From: Nageia nagi
Taxonomy: Eukaryota > Pinophyta
Direction: 5' to 3'
Assembly: GCA_050084985.1 (NCBI GenBank)
Contig: JBITNC010000001.1
Coordinates: 166,656,001 to 166,720,000 of the forward strand
Length of the DNA stretch: 64,000 bases
The notes beneath the pieces were generated by a model that saw only the letters and a list, made by a program, of their open reading frames with translations, was not told the DNA's origin and searched no databases. Every line of letters begins with the position of its first letter. Position 1 is the stretch's first letter. The position numbers were made by a program, and so were the translations under genes. Positions 23,469 to 35,585 of this stretch are shown piece by piece.

Positions 23469-25926
23469 TTTAGTCATTTAGGATTATTTCCTTCATGTAT
23501 TGTATGATAGAACTTGTCACAAGCATATCATCCACACAAAAATACAATACAATATAATTTCTATTTTTAGTTATCTTGAAATACACACAATAATCATATT
23601 GACATCTAGTAAACTTTGGAGTTCCCATGAATGTGTCAAACTTAAGAAACCATTGCCTTGGAGCTTGTTTAAATCCATACAAGCTCTTTTTGAATTTAGA
23701 CACATAATCTTCTTTATCCTTTACCTCAAAACCTTTTGGTTGTTGCATGTAAATCACATCCTCTAAATCCCCATGAAGGAAAGCTATTTTAACATCCACT
23801 TTTTCAAGAAAAATATTTTTTATAGCCATAATACTCAATATTACTCTAATGGAAGTCATCTTGATAGTTGGTGAAAATATCTCATCAAAGTTTGTACCTC
23901 ATTTTTTCATCTCCCTCCTCTTTCAACCTATATATATATATATTTGTTAGTGCATTTTTTCTTTTTCTTTTTATCTTAACCATATCCCAAGTTGTGTTGT
24001 GAAGTAAACAATCCATCTCATCCTTAATTGTAAAATCCCACTTATTTTGTGTACTAATTTGTATGGCTTCATCAAAATATTTAGGTTCACCACTATCAAT
24101 ATAAAGAACATAATAAAGAGAAATATAATAAAATTCATTAGGTCTACTAATCTTTGAATATATCCTCAAAACAACAGGTGGAGTTTCATATTTTTGTTGT
24201 TGAAGACCTTCATTTTGAACCTTAGGTTTATCATGCATATTAACATCATCAAGAGTTATAAACTTTGAATCTTATTCCTTATCCTTTTTCCTTAACCTAA
24301 AACCTATATTTGTAAATACTTTTTTCATTAAATATTGCATCTCTACTTAATATGATTTTCTAATTATCGACATTCCATAATATGTAACCCAAACCATCAA
24401 TACCATATCCAATCAAGTAGCATTTTTTAAACTTAACATAAAGTTTCTTTCTAAACACTTTATCAATTTGTACAAAAACCTCACATCCAAAGACTCTAAG
24501 GAAAGAATAATTTACCCTTTTACATGTCCACATCTCTTTTAGAATACCTCCATCCAAAGTATTACATGGACCCTTGTTAATTAATTAAAAAATAGTGTTA
24601 ATAACATTAGCCCAAAGATGTAAAGGTAAACCAATATGCAACTTCATATTTCTATCCCTTTCCATAATAACTATATTCATTATTTCTATAACCTCATTTT
24701 CTTGATGTGTCCCTAGAACTACCTTTATTCTTCTTATGCCATTATGTGAACAAAAATCATCAAAATCTTTACTACAAGACTCACCACCATTATTACATTT
24801 AATATATTTTAACCTTTTTCAAGTTTCATTTTAAACTAATACCTTCTAAATATTAAAAGTTTCAAACACATATAATTTGTACTTAATACAACTTATTATA
24901 GCATCATGTATAAAGGTGACACAATAAGAGGAAACACGTAGTGAGGTTACTCATGCAGGATACCACACATTTGTATGGGCTAACTCTAACTTATCACTTT
25001 TACTCTCTTTAATAACTTTAAGAAAGCTTAATCATTTTTTTTTACCACACACATAATCCTTATAATATTCCAAATCAATATCTTTTAAATTAGGTAAGTA
25101 ACTTCATTTAGGGTAGAAGTTTTATACCTTTCTCACTCATATGACCATGTCTATTATGCCACAAGGTTGTATCTTCACCTATTGATACTAGATTCATGAA
25201 GTAGATAGAAACATTGGTAAGTAAATAGAGGGTACCCACCATTTTACCTCTAGCTACTACCATTAAACCTTTAGCAACTATTCAAGCAATATTTCTAAAT
25301 GAAATAATGTACACTTTCTTATCTCATTTACTTGCAAATATGAGATTTATATTTAAATCTAAGATGTGTCTTATTTCATATAGTGTCCATTATATTCCAT
25401 TAGGTAATTTCATTGCAATAGTGCTAATACCAATAATTTTACAAAGTTGATTATTGCCTAACACTAGTTATCCATAGTCACTACAAATATAGTTAATGAA
25501 ATAGTGTTTATATGAAGTTGCATGAAAGGAAGCTATAGAATGAATCACCCAATAGTCACTATTTCTATCAAGAGTTAAAATAAGTACATATTGTAGTATT
25601 TTTCTATCTATATTGGCTTCTTAATTGATATTAGTTTTATTATCATTTCCTTCCTTATCATTACCTTTTCTATACCAATATTTATTTTTAAGGTAACCTT
25701 TATTACTAGAATACCAACATTATAATTTATTTTTGCTCCTTAATTGTGACCTCCATTTGAATTTGCATCTTAATTTCCTTCTACCTATTTCTCTTGATCT
25801 TCCTCTACTTTCAACTATAAGGGTTGTGCTAGAACATTCACCTATGGAAGTTCTTCTCATATCTTCATAGGGAATAGTTCCAAATACTTTACCAAAGACT
25901 AAGGTTGTGTTAGAGGTAGAATGACT
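23469..25926 (-). pseudogene. Copia C2 polyprotein remnant
   Basis: Read right to left: gag C-terminus with Arg/Ser repeats (SRGRSREIGRRKLRCKF, 25,720-25,926); a protease-like stretch near 25,500 (WVIHSIASFHAT, with the usual Asp-Ser-Gly altered); GAG-pre with TLWHNRHGHMSEKGIKLL near 25,120-25,190; integrase C-terminus (RVNYSFLRVFGCEVFVQID, GYGIDGLGYILW, 24,360-24,557); then reverse transcriptase with EFYYISLYYVLY, FLHGDLEDVIYMQQPKGFEV and KSLYGFKQAPRQW (23,470-24,238). The right end is cut by C3 at 25,927 and the left end by a C1 LTR. Many stops and frameshifts. A deletion near 23,902 joins two parts of the reverse transcriptase. Confidence 0.82.
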
Positions 25927-26155
25927 TGTTGGAAATTGGGCTTGATTAGACTTGAACTTGACTTGAAGATTTGACCTCAAAACTAGATTTTCACACTCTT
26001 TTATCAGAAACATAGTCATCACCATTTTCATAAGTACTAAATGTAGTAGACATCACATTGCTAACTAAATATGATTGTATTTCATCAAACATGATTGTTA
26101 AATATTATTTATATATTTAGTTATAGAGTATTTGCATCAATGATATATTGCTCCA
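25927..26155 (+). repeat. 5' LTR of C3, internally deleted
   Basis: Its first about 150 bp and last about 60 bp match the ends of the 501-bp 3' LTR, but the middle (roughly 28,985-29,270 of the 3' copy, including TATA and AT repeat) is missing. Confidence 0.72.
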
Positions 26156-26383
26156 TTGTTGATTTAGATTAATGAGTTTTTATTTCCTCCATTGTTGAAT
26201 ATTATTGAATGTAAGTAAATTTGAATTATTTAATCTACTTAAAGTTTTCCTTTGTATTAGTGCTAGTTTAATTTGATAAGTTTGAGAAAGCTTAGTAGAT
26301 TGGAGAGTTAGAGTAAACATTTGGGGATCTTAATAATTATTTTTTGGTTGATTTCTCTTAGGGTTTCTTATTGCTCTAGTGTA

Positions 26384-26527
26384 ATGGATATCAACACTAG
26401 CTTTTTACAACAACCAAAATTTTATGGAGAACATTTTGGTTTTTGGACAATAAACATGAAGACATTGTTGATGGGTAAAGGCCTATGGGAAAATTTTGAA
26501 GATGAGTATGCTGAATCAGAATATTAG
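26384..26527 (+). pseudogene. C3 gag start
   Basis: ATG at 26,384 gives MDINTSFLQQPKFYGEHFGF followed by WTINMKTLLMGKGLWE, the typical start of copia gag (UBN2-like). A stop at 26,525 and further stops after it interrupt the frame. No zinc knuckle could be followed downstream. Confidence 0.65.
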
Positions 26528-27158
26528 AGCTCTCTTGAAGGAGAGAAAAATATTAGAAAAAGAGAAATACTACCAAAATTATTGGGCTCTTCTAGATATT
26601 AAAAAAAGCATAAAGAAGAATATTCTTCCACTTCTTCCAAGTTGTAGGTAAACTTGGGAAGCATAAAAAAAAACTTGCAAGTTTATTTGGGGGTAGTAAA
26701 ATCACTCAAGAAAATGTTTGTTTTGTAAGCAAGAGAGAATATTGTTATTCTAGATTTGAAAATTTTATTAAATAAGAAGAGGAGACCATTATTTCTCTAA
26801 GGAGAGGTTTATATTCTTCTAGAGGAAGAGGGGGAAGAAGAGTATTTATCAAAGATAAAGGTTATGTAAATGAATAAGATGAAACCATTATTTTTCTAGA
26901 TTTTGTTGTTGGAGCACTTGAAGAATGCATTGTTTAAGATTGTCTCATGGAGGAGGCATAAAATATTATTCTAATTTTTTTTTTTGATGGTTGTCTTAAC
27001 AATACTAATGTTGCTTGTGATAATGATGTTTGTGATGAGGTTGCAATTATTGAAGACTCTATATAAAGAGAGTGCTCATATTAGAGTTCCTACAAAGGGG
27101 GAAAAATGAAGAAGAAAGTTATATGATGAATTGCAATCTTGAATATCACTCTTAATGA

Positions 27159-28049
27159 GTGGAAATATTTCTTAAAAATATTATTATAGATTTTGAAAAA
27201 GAAGTTGTAGTTGTACATGGGCCTAAATATTGTTTGAAAGAAGTAAATTTTTATTTTGAAAAGGCTTACTTAGATTTTGTTATTGATGAAAAAGAAGTGC
27301 ACATGAAGGAAAGTTGGAGTGAATACCATTATTTAAGAATAGGAGATGATTATTTTCAAAAGGTTGATTCAAATTTTGAATAAGCAATGCTCATGAAAGG
27401 GTGTTATGCTAAAGATGAAATGGAATATTATCTTAAAGGCTATGTTGAAGTAAAGGTTGATTTGGTTGATAAGACTATGGTTGGTCTATTATGAGATCAA
27501 TGATCAAATTTGTTGATAAAAAAGGTAAAAGGTATTAACATTATTCTTGATTTTTTTCTTGGAAAAAATAATACTAAATATTATCTTATTGAAGAGGCAA
27601 CCATTAATGAACCTCATGTTTTAAGAATAATGGGAAATATTTTTTTGAAGATTCCAAATTATTTTGTGGACGATGATTTTTTTTTTGTAGAGGCAATATG
27701 TAGATCATTTATGATTGATTTTTGTGTTGTAGGGGTAACTTTGAAGTATCCAAATGAGAAAGATGCAACAAATAATGAAGAGGATAAAACTTATTTTTTT
27801 GAGGAAGATCCAAGGAACACTCTTTATATAAAGGAGAATGTTTCTTTTCAAATAAAAATGAAATATAGTAGTAAATATTTGCAGCACTATGACTTTATTG
27901 AAAGCATGAGGAACTCTACTCCATATATTAAGAAAAAAGGTGAAGACATTTTGCAAATTTGTTCATTTGTTGACAACTTGATTGTTAGGAGTAGGAGTTT
28001 ACATTTGGTGGACATTTTTGATACTATTATGTTGAATGAGTTTGTGTAA
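27159..28049 (+). pseudogene. Unassigned C3 internal coding trace
   Basis: Two open stretches (27,159-27,383 and 27,510-28,049) lie on the element's sense strand. The second has 179 codons and is acidic and aromatic-rich, with FFVEAICRSFMIDFCVVGVT. Near its end FVDNLIVRSRSLHLVDIF may be a worn copia reverse transcriptase YVDD block. I do not recognise the rest. It could be a rearranged pol or a non-standard element protein. Confidence 0.35.
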
Positions 28050-28830
28050 AATATTGAATGTCTTACAAATATAATATTGGGAGTTTATTCTTGTGAACAA
28101 AAATTATAAGAAGTTTTGTGTGCAAAGGCATTTGTGTAAAGTTATTGTGTAAAATAGTATGTGTTTAGAGACCTTCAATGTAAGGAGGAATGCAAAAAGC
28201 TTGTTAATAATAATAGTTTTTTGAAAACAAATGCAATTTTTTAATAGAGAGTAGTCATATCATGGCTGGTTTTTGTGTGTAATAAAATCAATTATTGATT
28301 TTACATTGTGTGAAAAAGAGCATTTGTTTGTGTGGAGAGGCTTATTTGATTGCATTGGTGATTAGTCAATTTTTGGCTATGTTTTATGTGATCATTTGTG
28401 TGCAAGTATGTGAGATTATTATTTGACATATTGGTATCGATCAATGTGATCTAAATGTTAATGATGGATGGATTAATGTTAGTGATGACAATGTTGTTTC
28501 CTCATGGATAACTTTTGTAGGGAATTTGAATTTTCATAATATATTTTTTTTGTTTATTATTATTATTATTATTATGAAGGGGGAGTTTATCATAAAAAGG
28601 CACCCATATTTGTGAGATTTTACTTATATGACATATCAAGCATATTGAAGGATACTTCTCATGAAGAGTTGAAGTGTGATGCACAACGAAAGCATGGTGG
28701 ATGCCAACCAAATATTTTTCAACTTTTATATATTTTTTACAAAATTAGAAAAGGCATAAAAAGGATCTTTCAATCCATGTATGATGCTTTAAAACTTAAT
28801 TCTAAGTCTCTTCAACATCAAGGAGGAGAC

Positions 28831-29052
28831 TGTTAGAAATTGGGCTTGATCATACTTGAACTTGACTTGAAGATCCGACCTCAAAATTGAATTTTTACAA
28901 TTTTCTTCCAAAAATATAATTATAATTATATTTAATAATTACTAAATGTAGTAGCCATCATGTTCTTGATCAAATGTGATCATGTTTCACCAAACATGAT
29001 CACATTTGTATAGTCACATTTTATGGACATTACATTTCACCCATTTTTGAGT

Positions 29053-29089
<37 letters not shown>

Positions 29090-29331
29090 TTTTCTTCACA
29101 TTCTAACTATTGTGTTCTCTTCAAGATGTTATGTATTTAGTTCTTCGCTTACTTAGGCAATTAGGTTAGTTGGATTATCACATCTTGGTGTGTGGCTTGA
29201 TGTGAGAGATCACTGAAGTGTTGCATGTTGGTTAAGGGTTCTAGATGAACTCCATTCAAGATTTTACATATTTGATTATAGTATTTATATATTCAATTTT
29301 AGAGTATTTGTATCAATGATGTATTGGTCCA
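28831..29331 (+). repeat. 3' LTR of C3
   Basis: A 501-bp LTR starting TGTTAGAAATTGGGC after a polypurine tract and ending GTATTGGTCCA. It contains an (AT)n run at 29,055-29,086, which lies where a TATA box would be. Confidence 0.72.
29055..29086. repeat. (TA)n microsatellite in C3 LTR
   Basis: About 16 TA dinucleotides without interruption. Confidence 0.9.
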
Positions 29332-29659
29332 CCAACTTATGCATAATGGTAAATATTCACCAATTGACTAATATAGGATTCTTATATTTAAATATTTTGA
29401 ATATTTGAACCTTGAATATTGTACCATTTAGCCCGACATTTACAAGAAAAAAAATTATGGGTTAGCTCACCAACATTTTATTTTTATTTTTATAAAATTA
29501 AGTGTAAATATAAACCTATACATCTTATATTTTAGTAATAAATCACCTTAAAAATAAAAAAAGCTTTACTATTTACCGATGAAATTGCCAATAATACCAT
29601 ATATACAAAGTTTATGAGATTCATTTAGATATACCAATATTTCAACTTTTCAAGTTCTC

Positions 29660-30342
29660 TTAGATGCTCATATATGAGGGATTGTAGATGCTCATCTATG
29701 AGGGATTATAGATGCTCATCTATGAGGAATAACAAATGCTCATCTATGAGGGATTACAAATACTCATTTATGAGGGATTGCAAATACTCAATAACTAAGA
29801 ATTCTAGATGCTCATTTGTGAGGGATTGTAGACACTCATCTATGAGGACTTGTAGATGCTTGCCTTTGAGGGATTGTATATGATCATCTCTAAGGGATTG
29901 TATATGCTCATCTATGAGGGATTCTATATGCTCATTTGTGAGGTATTACAAATGCTAATATGTGAGGGATTACAAATGCTTATCTATAAGGGATTGTGTA
30001 TGCTTTTCTATGATGGATTGCAAATGCTCATTAGATAAGGTATTTCATATTTTAGATGAACATCACCTAAGCATTTTAGATGTTCATCATTAGGGTATAT
30101 ATAAAATTCAAACACTCATTTTTTTTATTACAAGTACTTGTCATTGATGGATTACAGATGCTCATCACTGATAGATTGTAGATGCTTGTATTTAATGGAT
30201 TACATCTGCTCATCTTTGAGGGCTTGCATATGCCCATATCTAAGGGATTGTAAATGCCTATAGTTGAGGAATTGTATATGCCCATATTTGAGGTATTATC
30301 AACATCCATCTCTGAAGGATTGTAGATGCTCATATATGAGGA
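29660..30342. repeat. 24-bp minisatellite left of the hAT gene
   Basis: About 15 imperfect copies of a 24-bp unit (GATGCTCATCTATGAGGGAT plus TGTA) at 29,660-30,035, then about nine more at 30,130-30,342 after a short break. Because 24 is a multiple of three, it creates an artificial octapeptide repeat frame (MRDCRCSS). The core TCATCTATGA recurs right of the hAT remnant. Confidence 0.85.
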
Positions 30343-30575
30343 ATATAACCCACTAGGAAATTTAAGGGAAATAAGGACAATAATCAACATGCAAATAAAA
30401 ATACTGAAAAATATTTCATGCTCGAGAAGGTATCAGCATATTGCAATATAAAATTCATAGGTTTTTTTCCATAATTCTTTATTATTTTGCATTTCCATAT
30501 CAATAGTTAAATTTTGGTTGGGTCATCATATGATTAGAAATATATTTGTATGCAAAAAACATTATTTATCTTGAT

Positions 30576-33056
30576 ATGCCACCACTTGAATATATTTTTG
30601 ATGATGTTATGCCTGAATTTGATAATATCATGAACAATAACAACATAGAACCTACACCTAAGGTAGGTTCTATTGATCCTGACACTCCAATATAAATTCA
30701 CAATATCAAATATGATAAATAAACTAAAAGTTAGAAAAAAATAAAATCTACAGGAAGTGCTTCTCAAAAATCTAATAAAAAACAAAGTCGTTGGTCTATT
30801 GGTAGATCATTTAAGGAAGAATGATCATCACAATTTTTGTTTATTATCCCAATGATTCCTAAAAATGGTGATCAAACAACAAAATGTAAATGCGATATTT
30901 GTACATGGAAATTAAGGAGGGAACAAAATATGCAACTTAAAGTTGACACAATTGAAAAATATTATGGAAAGACGTGTGAAAATTATGGATCAAGATGGAA
31001 TAGTTAGAAAAGTTCAAATTGTAAAGGATGAGACTAAATATTTTCATAAGAAATATGAAATTGAATATAATAATATGTTGGAAGAAAAAATGAATTTGTG
31101 AACAAATAGGCACCATAATTACAACATAATACAGTAAAGCAAGAGATAAAACTTTAGAAGTTTACAATTTGTTGTTATATTTTATCTTCTTAAACATGGT
31201 AGACTAATAACAAATTTTTATGATCATAAAACACTTTTTGATTTAGCAAATGTGCAACACCTTTCAAGTTCTCATTGGTTTGATCGAAGTGGTTGGGAAA
31301 TGGTGAAATGTCTTACATTGGTGGAAAGAGAAAATTTAAAAGAAAGTGTTCAAAATGTAAGATTAATTTCTTTATCAATTTATAAGGTAATTATAGTAGA
31401 TAGCATATATTGGGTTTGCATACATGTTTACACATTCATAAAAAATGTTAGACAACCCCATTTGTTAACAATACATAGAATGAAAGAAGCTTGTAACTTA
31501 GAAACATTTTCAATCTTGTTGTAAATAGTTTAAAAGAGATTGTTAATATGGATGATAAAGAAATTGCAAGAAAGCTAATATGTGTAGTTGTATATGGTGC
31601 TTCAGTAATGCAAAGAAATAGAAATGGACTTTGTGTCTAACTTCAAACATCTGTTGCTCTGTGTATGATACCTATTCATTATATGGCTTATAGATTGAAC
31701 CTTGCATACAAGATAGTAATAACACATACTTGTGTGGCCAAAGTAGAGGAGTTGATAGATGAGTTATATGGATAATTTTAAAAAAGATCTAAAAGGAATG
31801 TCAAATTCCAATAATTTGCACTCAAAAAATTTGATGGAAAAATAATGTTGAAACATGTGGATACTAGATGGATTTTAATGTTTAAACCTGCAGAAAGAGT
31901 ATTTCAACAATGTCAATTTTTGCCAATTTTTTTCTATCAAAATAGAAGAGTTGTTGATAGAGCCAAGTATTTTTTGTATTGTCTGATAGAATTTGAAACA
32001 CTATTAATATTATGTGAAATGATACCAATATTATATGAAATGAACAAATTGATCAAGATTGCTAAAGAAATATATATAATTTCGTAAGTGAAAGGAAATG
32101 ACTATACTAGAATATTAATAGCTTGTATTTTATAGATCCATTATTTAAAAATTGTAATTCATTGACAAATATGAAAAATCTAAAAAGTTTTCTTAGATTC
32201 CATATTGTTGATAAACTTTGTATCTATATCAATAGAAAAGATATTCCTCTATATTATTTTAAAAGATTAAGTAGTATGATGTCATTTGCTAAAATTGAGT
32301 TTTGAGCAAGTGGCTATGACTCCTATCAGATTTGAAAGAATTTTGTAAGAATCAAGGACTAAGTTGAGAAGCATCATAGATACATTGAGCAGAGAAATTA
32401 GAGAAAGATTTCAAAGAGATGATTTGATTGAAGCTATGGCTATAGTGAATCTAAATTTTTAGAATCCTATTTCAAATTACAATAATACAAGTTATTTTTT
32501 TAACGAACATATGGAGAATATTGTTACTCATTTTGGAAGAATTGTAGAAGTTAATGATGTAGAGATCAAAGTAATTCTAGTCTAAAAGGATTTGATTCAA
32601 TAGTATGGATGTTTCAACTTGAAAATGGTTGGTTAATTTAAAGAATTAACAAATCCCTTATATCCTAGTTCTATAACACAATTATGGAAAAATTGTATCC
32701 AAGTAGTATTCTACAAAATTCAATGTTAAAGTATTTTCATTTATATGAACTATGTTATATAATTATTTTGGGTTTTATGAAGGATGAAAGGGTTTTCAAT
32801 GCTTTACAATATGTCAAATAAAAAATACAAAATAGATTGGAGAAACATCTTGAAAGTTATTTGATAATTTATGTCTCACATCATACAATGAAGAGCTTTC
32901 CTTATGACAAAGAGATGAAGTCATTGAGCAAGAGAAGGGGAGTAAATCAAATAGATGAAAAAGATGATGATGATACCTTCATAGATCATATTGTAAATGT
33001 TTCAGAAGATTCAAATGTATGTACTAATGAAACTAATTCTTTAATGAACATATTCT
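30576..33056 (+). pseudogene. Decayed hAT-superfamily transposase
   Basis: From the ATG at 30,576 one frame runs to about 30,990 and includes a BED-like zinc-binding block (CKCDICTWKLRREQNMQLKV, then DTIEKYYGK). After a frameshift it continues with FDLANVQHLSSSHWFDRSGW and HLLTIHRMKEACN. Next come IPIHYMAYRLNLAYKIV (31,670) and a recognisable VDTRWILMFKPAERVFQQCQ block (31,855). The C-terminal dimerisation region ends it near 32,780-33,056 (DERVFNALQYV, LEKHLESYLIIYVSHH, KSFPYDKEM). These blocks in this order match hAT-like proteins. Numerous stops, mostly in Gln/Trp positions, and frameshifts make it a pseudogene. Terminal inverted repeats and an 8-bp duplication could not be identified. Confidence 0.72.
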
Positions 33057-33399
33057 AGCTACCTTAGCTATAATTTATTAATTTATTTATTATGATCTAT
33101 AATGTAATTTGTTATGAATTTTTTGGATTATCTAGTGTTTGGAATTTTAGATTATCCAATATTTGAAATGAATTGAATGTAGTTTTTTGAACAATATTAT
33201 ATAGAAATTGTATTTGATATTTGAGAATTTTGAGGACATTGTGAATCTATGATGAATGAATATATCTTATCAATGATTCAATACTTTTCAAAATTTTGTA
33301 ACTTGTAAGCTTATGAATTCAGCTTATTATTACAACTTATGAAGGCAACATCTCATTTGTTCGTCTTGCTAAAAAGTATAGTTTTCTACACAAATTATC

Positions 33400-33540
33400 A
33401 TAAAAGGTAATACATTGATGATCATTTGGAATAAGAAATTGATAATCATCTGGGTTAAGACACTAACTATCATCTATGGTTAAATATTGACACTCATCTA
33501 TGAATTTAAACTGATAATCATTTGAGGGCATTTTTGTAGA
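33400..33540. repeat. TCATCT repeats right of the hAT remnant
   Basis: Five diverged copies of a unit with GATAATCATCTGGG / TATCATCTATGG / CACTCATCTATGA. They share the TCATCTATG core with the left array, so this may be the right subterminal repeat region of the same transposon. Confidence 0.5.
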
Positions 33541-33599
33541 AGAATTCTATTATGTATTAACTATTATTTTATGTCTGCAAAGTTTTTTAAATAATTTTA

Positions 33600-34852
33600 T
33601 AAGGCTACCATTTCTTTTTAAAAAATCAATTTTGTTGTTTTCACGTTGCTAGCAATGTGCTTTTCATCAAATTGATGACAACTTCAATGCCTATCAATCT
33701 TGAATGGTAAGAACATTAATTTTACTAGCTTACTTTGCACATTAGATTGAAAATTGGTCATCTTTCATTTTTCAATTTTATTTGTATTAAATGGACATTG
33801 TTAGCGATGTGATTTATGTGTAATTAGAAAAAATTCTAAATGTGTTGCTTTAATTTATGCTCTCATAGATCATAATAATTGAATATCCTAAAAGTTATAT
33901 GAGTGCAATGATCAAATTTTAATTTTGAAAATATAATTTAATTAAATCTACGTATACATTTTTCATATTCACATATATACATGGTTTTTGAATTATACAC
34001 ATTTGAATATTCATGGTTAAATGCTAATTAGATGCACTATTTTCCATGAAATTCCATTCATCCATTAACGTGCCATCAGCAATGTGCAAAAGGTAAAATT
34101 ATGTGTTCTTTTAAGTACCAATTTTTATTACATGTTATTCATAGCTCAAAAAGATTTGTATTTCAATTTTATTGTTATGGCTCAAATAAGTTGAATATGT
34201 GTTCAAACATTGCTAGTTCCTTAACTATGTTGAAAATTTTCTAATACCTGGCAATATCGTTTCCTTTCTCACTTGATGCATAATGTTATGGCTAAGTGTC
34301 AATTGAATATATTTCAAATTTCTACATTTGATATGGCTACATCCATGCCACTAATGGTGTATGTTCAATATAAAATCTTTACAATTGGAGCATGCTAAAA
34401 TTTCTTTGAATATTTTATTAGCAATATGATTATTTTGTGAATATGCAATGATATAACATTAATGATCAAAGTTACAAAATAAATGATTGCAAAAGTTTAG
34501 GCATACCACATTGCTAGTGACATGGATTTACATTGAAAATTCATGTAAATTGAAATATTAATATGCAATACCAATGAATATTTGTTATATTTATGGAAAT
34601 TAAATGCTATTATTTATTGTTCTACTAATAATTATCTTCAAGGCCATCGTCATTCCATGAGCACATCTCTCATTTTTCATAGGTTATTCCATGCTTGAGT
34701 CATTAAAAGTTCTCATCAATTTGATTATCATGGATATTACAAGCCCAGGGCATCAAAATGACCTCATGCACTTGCTCTTCATAGACTACGAGTTGTCATT
34801 GTAGTTGGCTATGTATCATGGTTTATAACACTATGAGTCGCATCAGCCATAG
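33600..34852 (+). mobile_element. Internal 3' part of LTR element G4, left of the G3 insertion
   Basis: This stretch is an inverted relative of the 3' region of G3. For example, the segment at 34,730-34,852 read in reverse matches 35,937-36,060 (ACTCATAGTG, GATACATAG, AGTGCATG). It ends with CATAG (34,848-34,852), where G3 inserted, and its continuation is at 42,487. The left limit is approximate. It holds scattered GCTAGTGATGTG-like words but no coding trace. Confidence 0.65.
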
Positions 34853-35585
34853 TGTAGACCCAAAAATATGTAAATATTAAATAAATACACAAATAAATAA
34901 ATTAGTCTACAAATATAATAAATAGTAGCTCTATACTAGATTACAAGCAATATACATGAAACATATAAACCTGATATAGAATGGGGTTTGTAGCCAATTT
35001 ATGTACAATCCTCAAAGTAGAATAACAATGGATCTTTGGAGGATTGTGATCAAACTTAAGATGATCTCTCAATAGATGTTATCTATAAAAGATGCATAAG
35101 ATGTTCTCTAAAATTTGAACCTCTTGATCATGAAGGTGTACACTGCTAGCTACATGGAAGAGGTATGTCATTGATGACATAAGAGTGGTAACTTCATGTT
35201 GTGTGCAAGAGAGAGAGAGATAACAGAGTTAAAATAGTTAATAAGTTCTCAAATATAGGTGGCATCAAGATACATCATAAGTTTGATATTTGGGATAACC
35301 ACCTATCAGATAGATCTGATAGGGATGTTAGCCTTCACCTCCTATTTATAACCTGCAAGGAAAATGGAAAGGAGTGAGGTTGAAATATAGTAATAACAAT
35401 AATTATTCCAATATTGAAGATAACTTAAAATATACACCATGGTATATGATATGACATTGGCCCTAGCACATGGTATTGTAATATAATAGCACCTTATCTT
35501 GATTTTTGTATTATTGCCTTTTAATTATTTAATATACTAAATATGATTTATTAAATAAATAATAAATCATTTTTAAGTGTCAACA
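34853..35585 (-). repeat. 3' LTR of G3
   Basis: A 733-bp LTR from TGTAGACCC to GTGTCAACA, paired with 41,751-42,481. It borders the polypurine tract. Confidence 0.88.

Larger units (their letters stand above)
25927..29331 (+). mobile_element. Copia-like LTR element C3 inserted in C2
   Basis: Flanked by related LTRs starting TGTT[G/A]GAAATTGGGCTTGAT. The 5' LTR interrupts C2 gag. Gag starts at 26,384, and a polypurine tract (AAGGAGGAGAC) directly precedes the 3' LTR. The internal region is only about 2.7 kb and lacks recognisable integrase, so the element is deleted or non-autonomous. A matching target-site duplication was not found and C2 coding sequence does not clearly resume on the right. 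Confidence 0.72.

Noticed and set aside
29674-29883. Cys/Arg-rich octapeptide repeat protein (MRDCRCSS)
   Set aside because: Produced by the 24-bp minisatellite, whose unit is a multiple of three; no start context, domain or continuation.
29660-30342. CRISPR-like array
   Set aside because: Units are contiguous and imperfect with no spacers, and the context is a plant nuclear genome.
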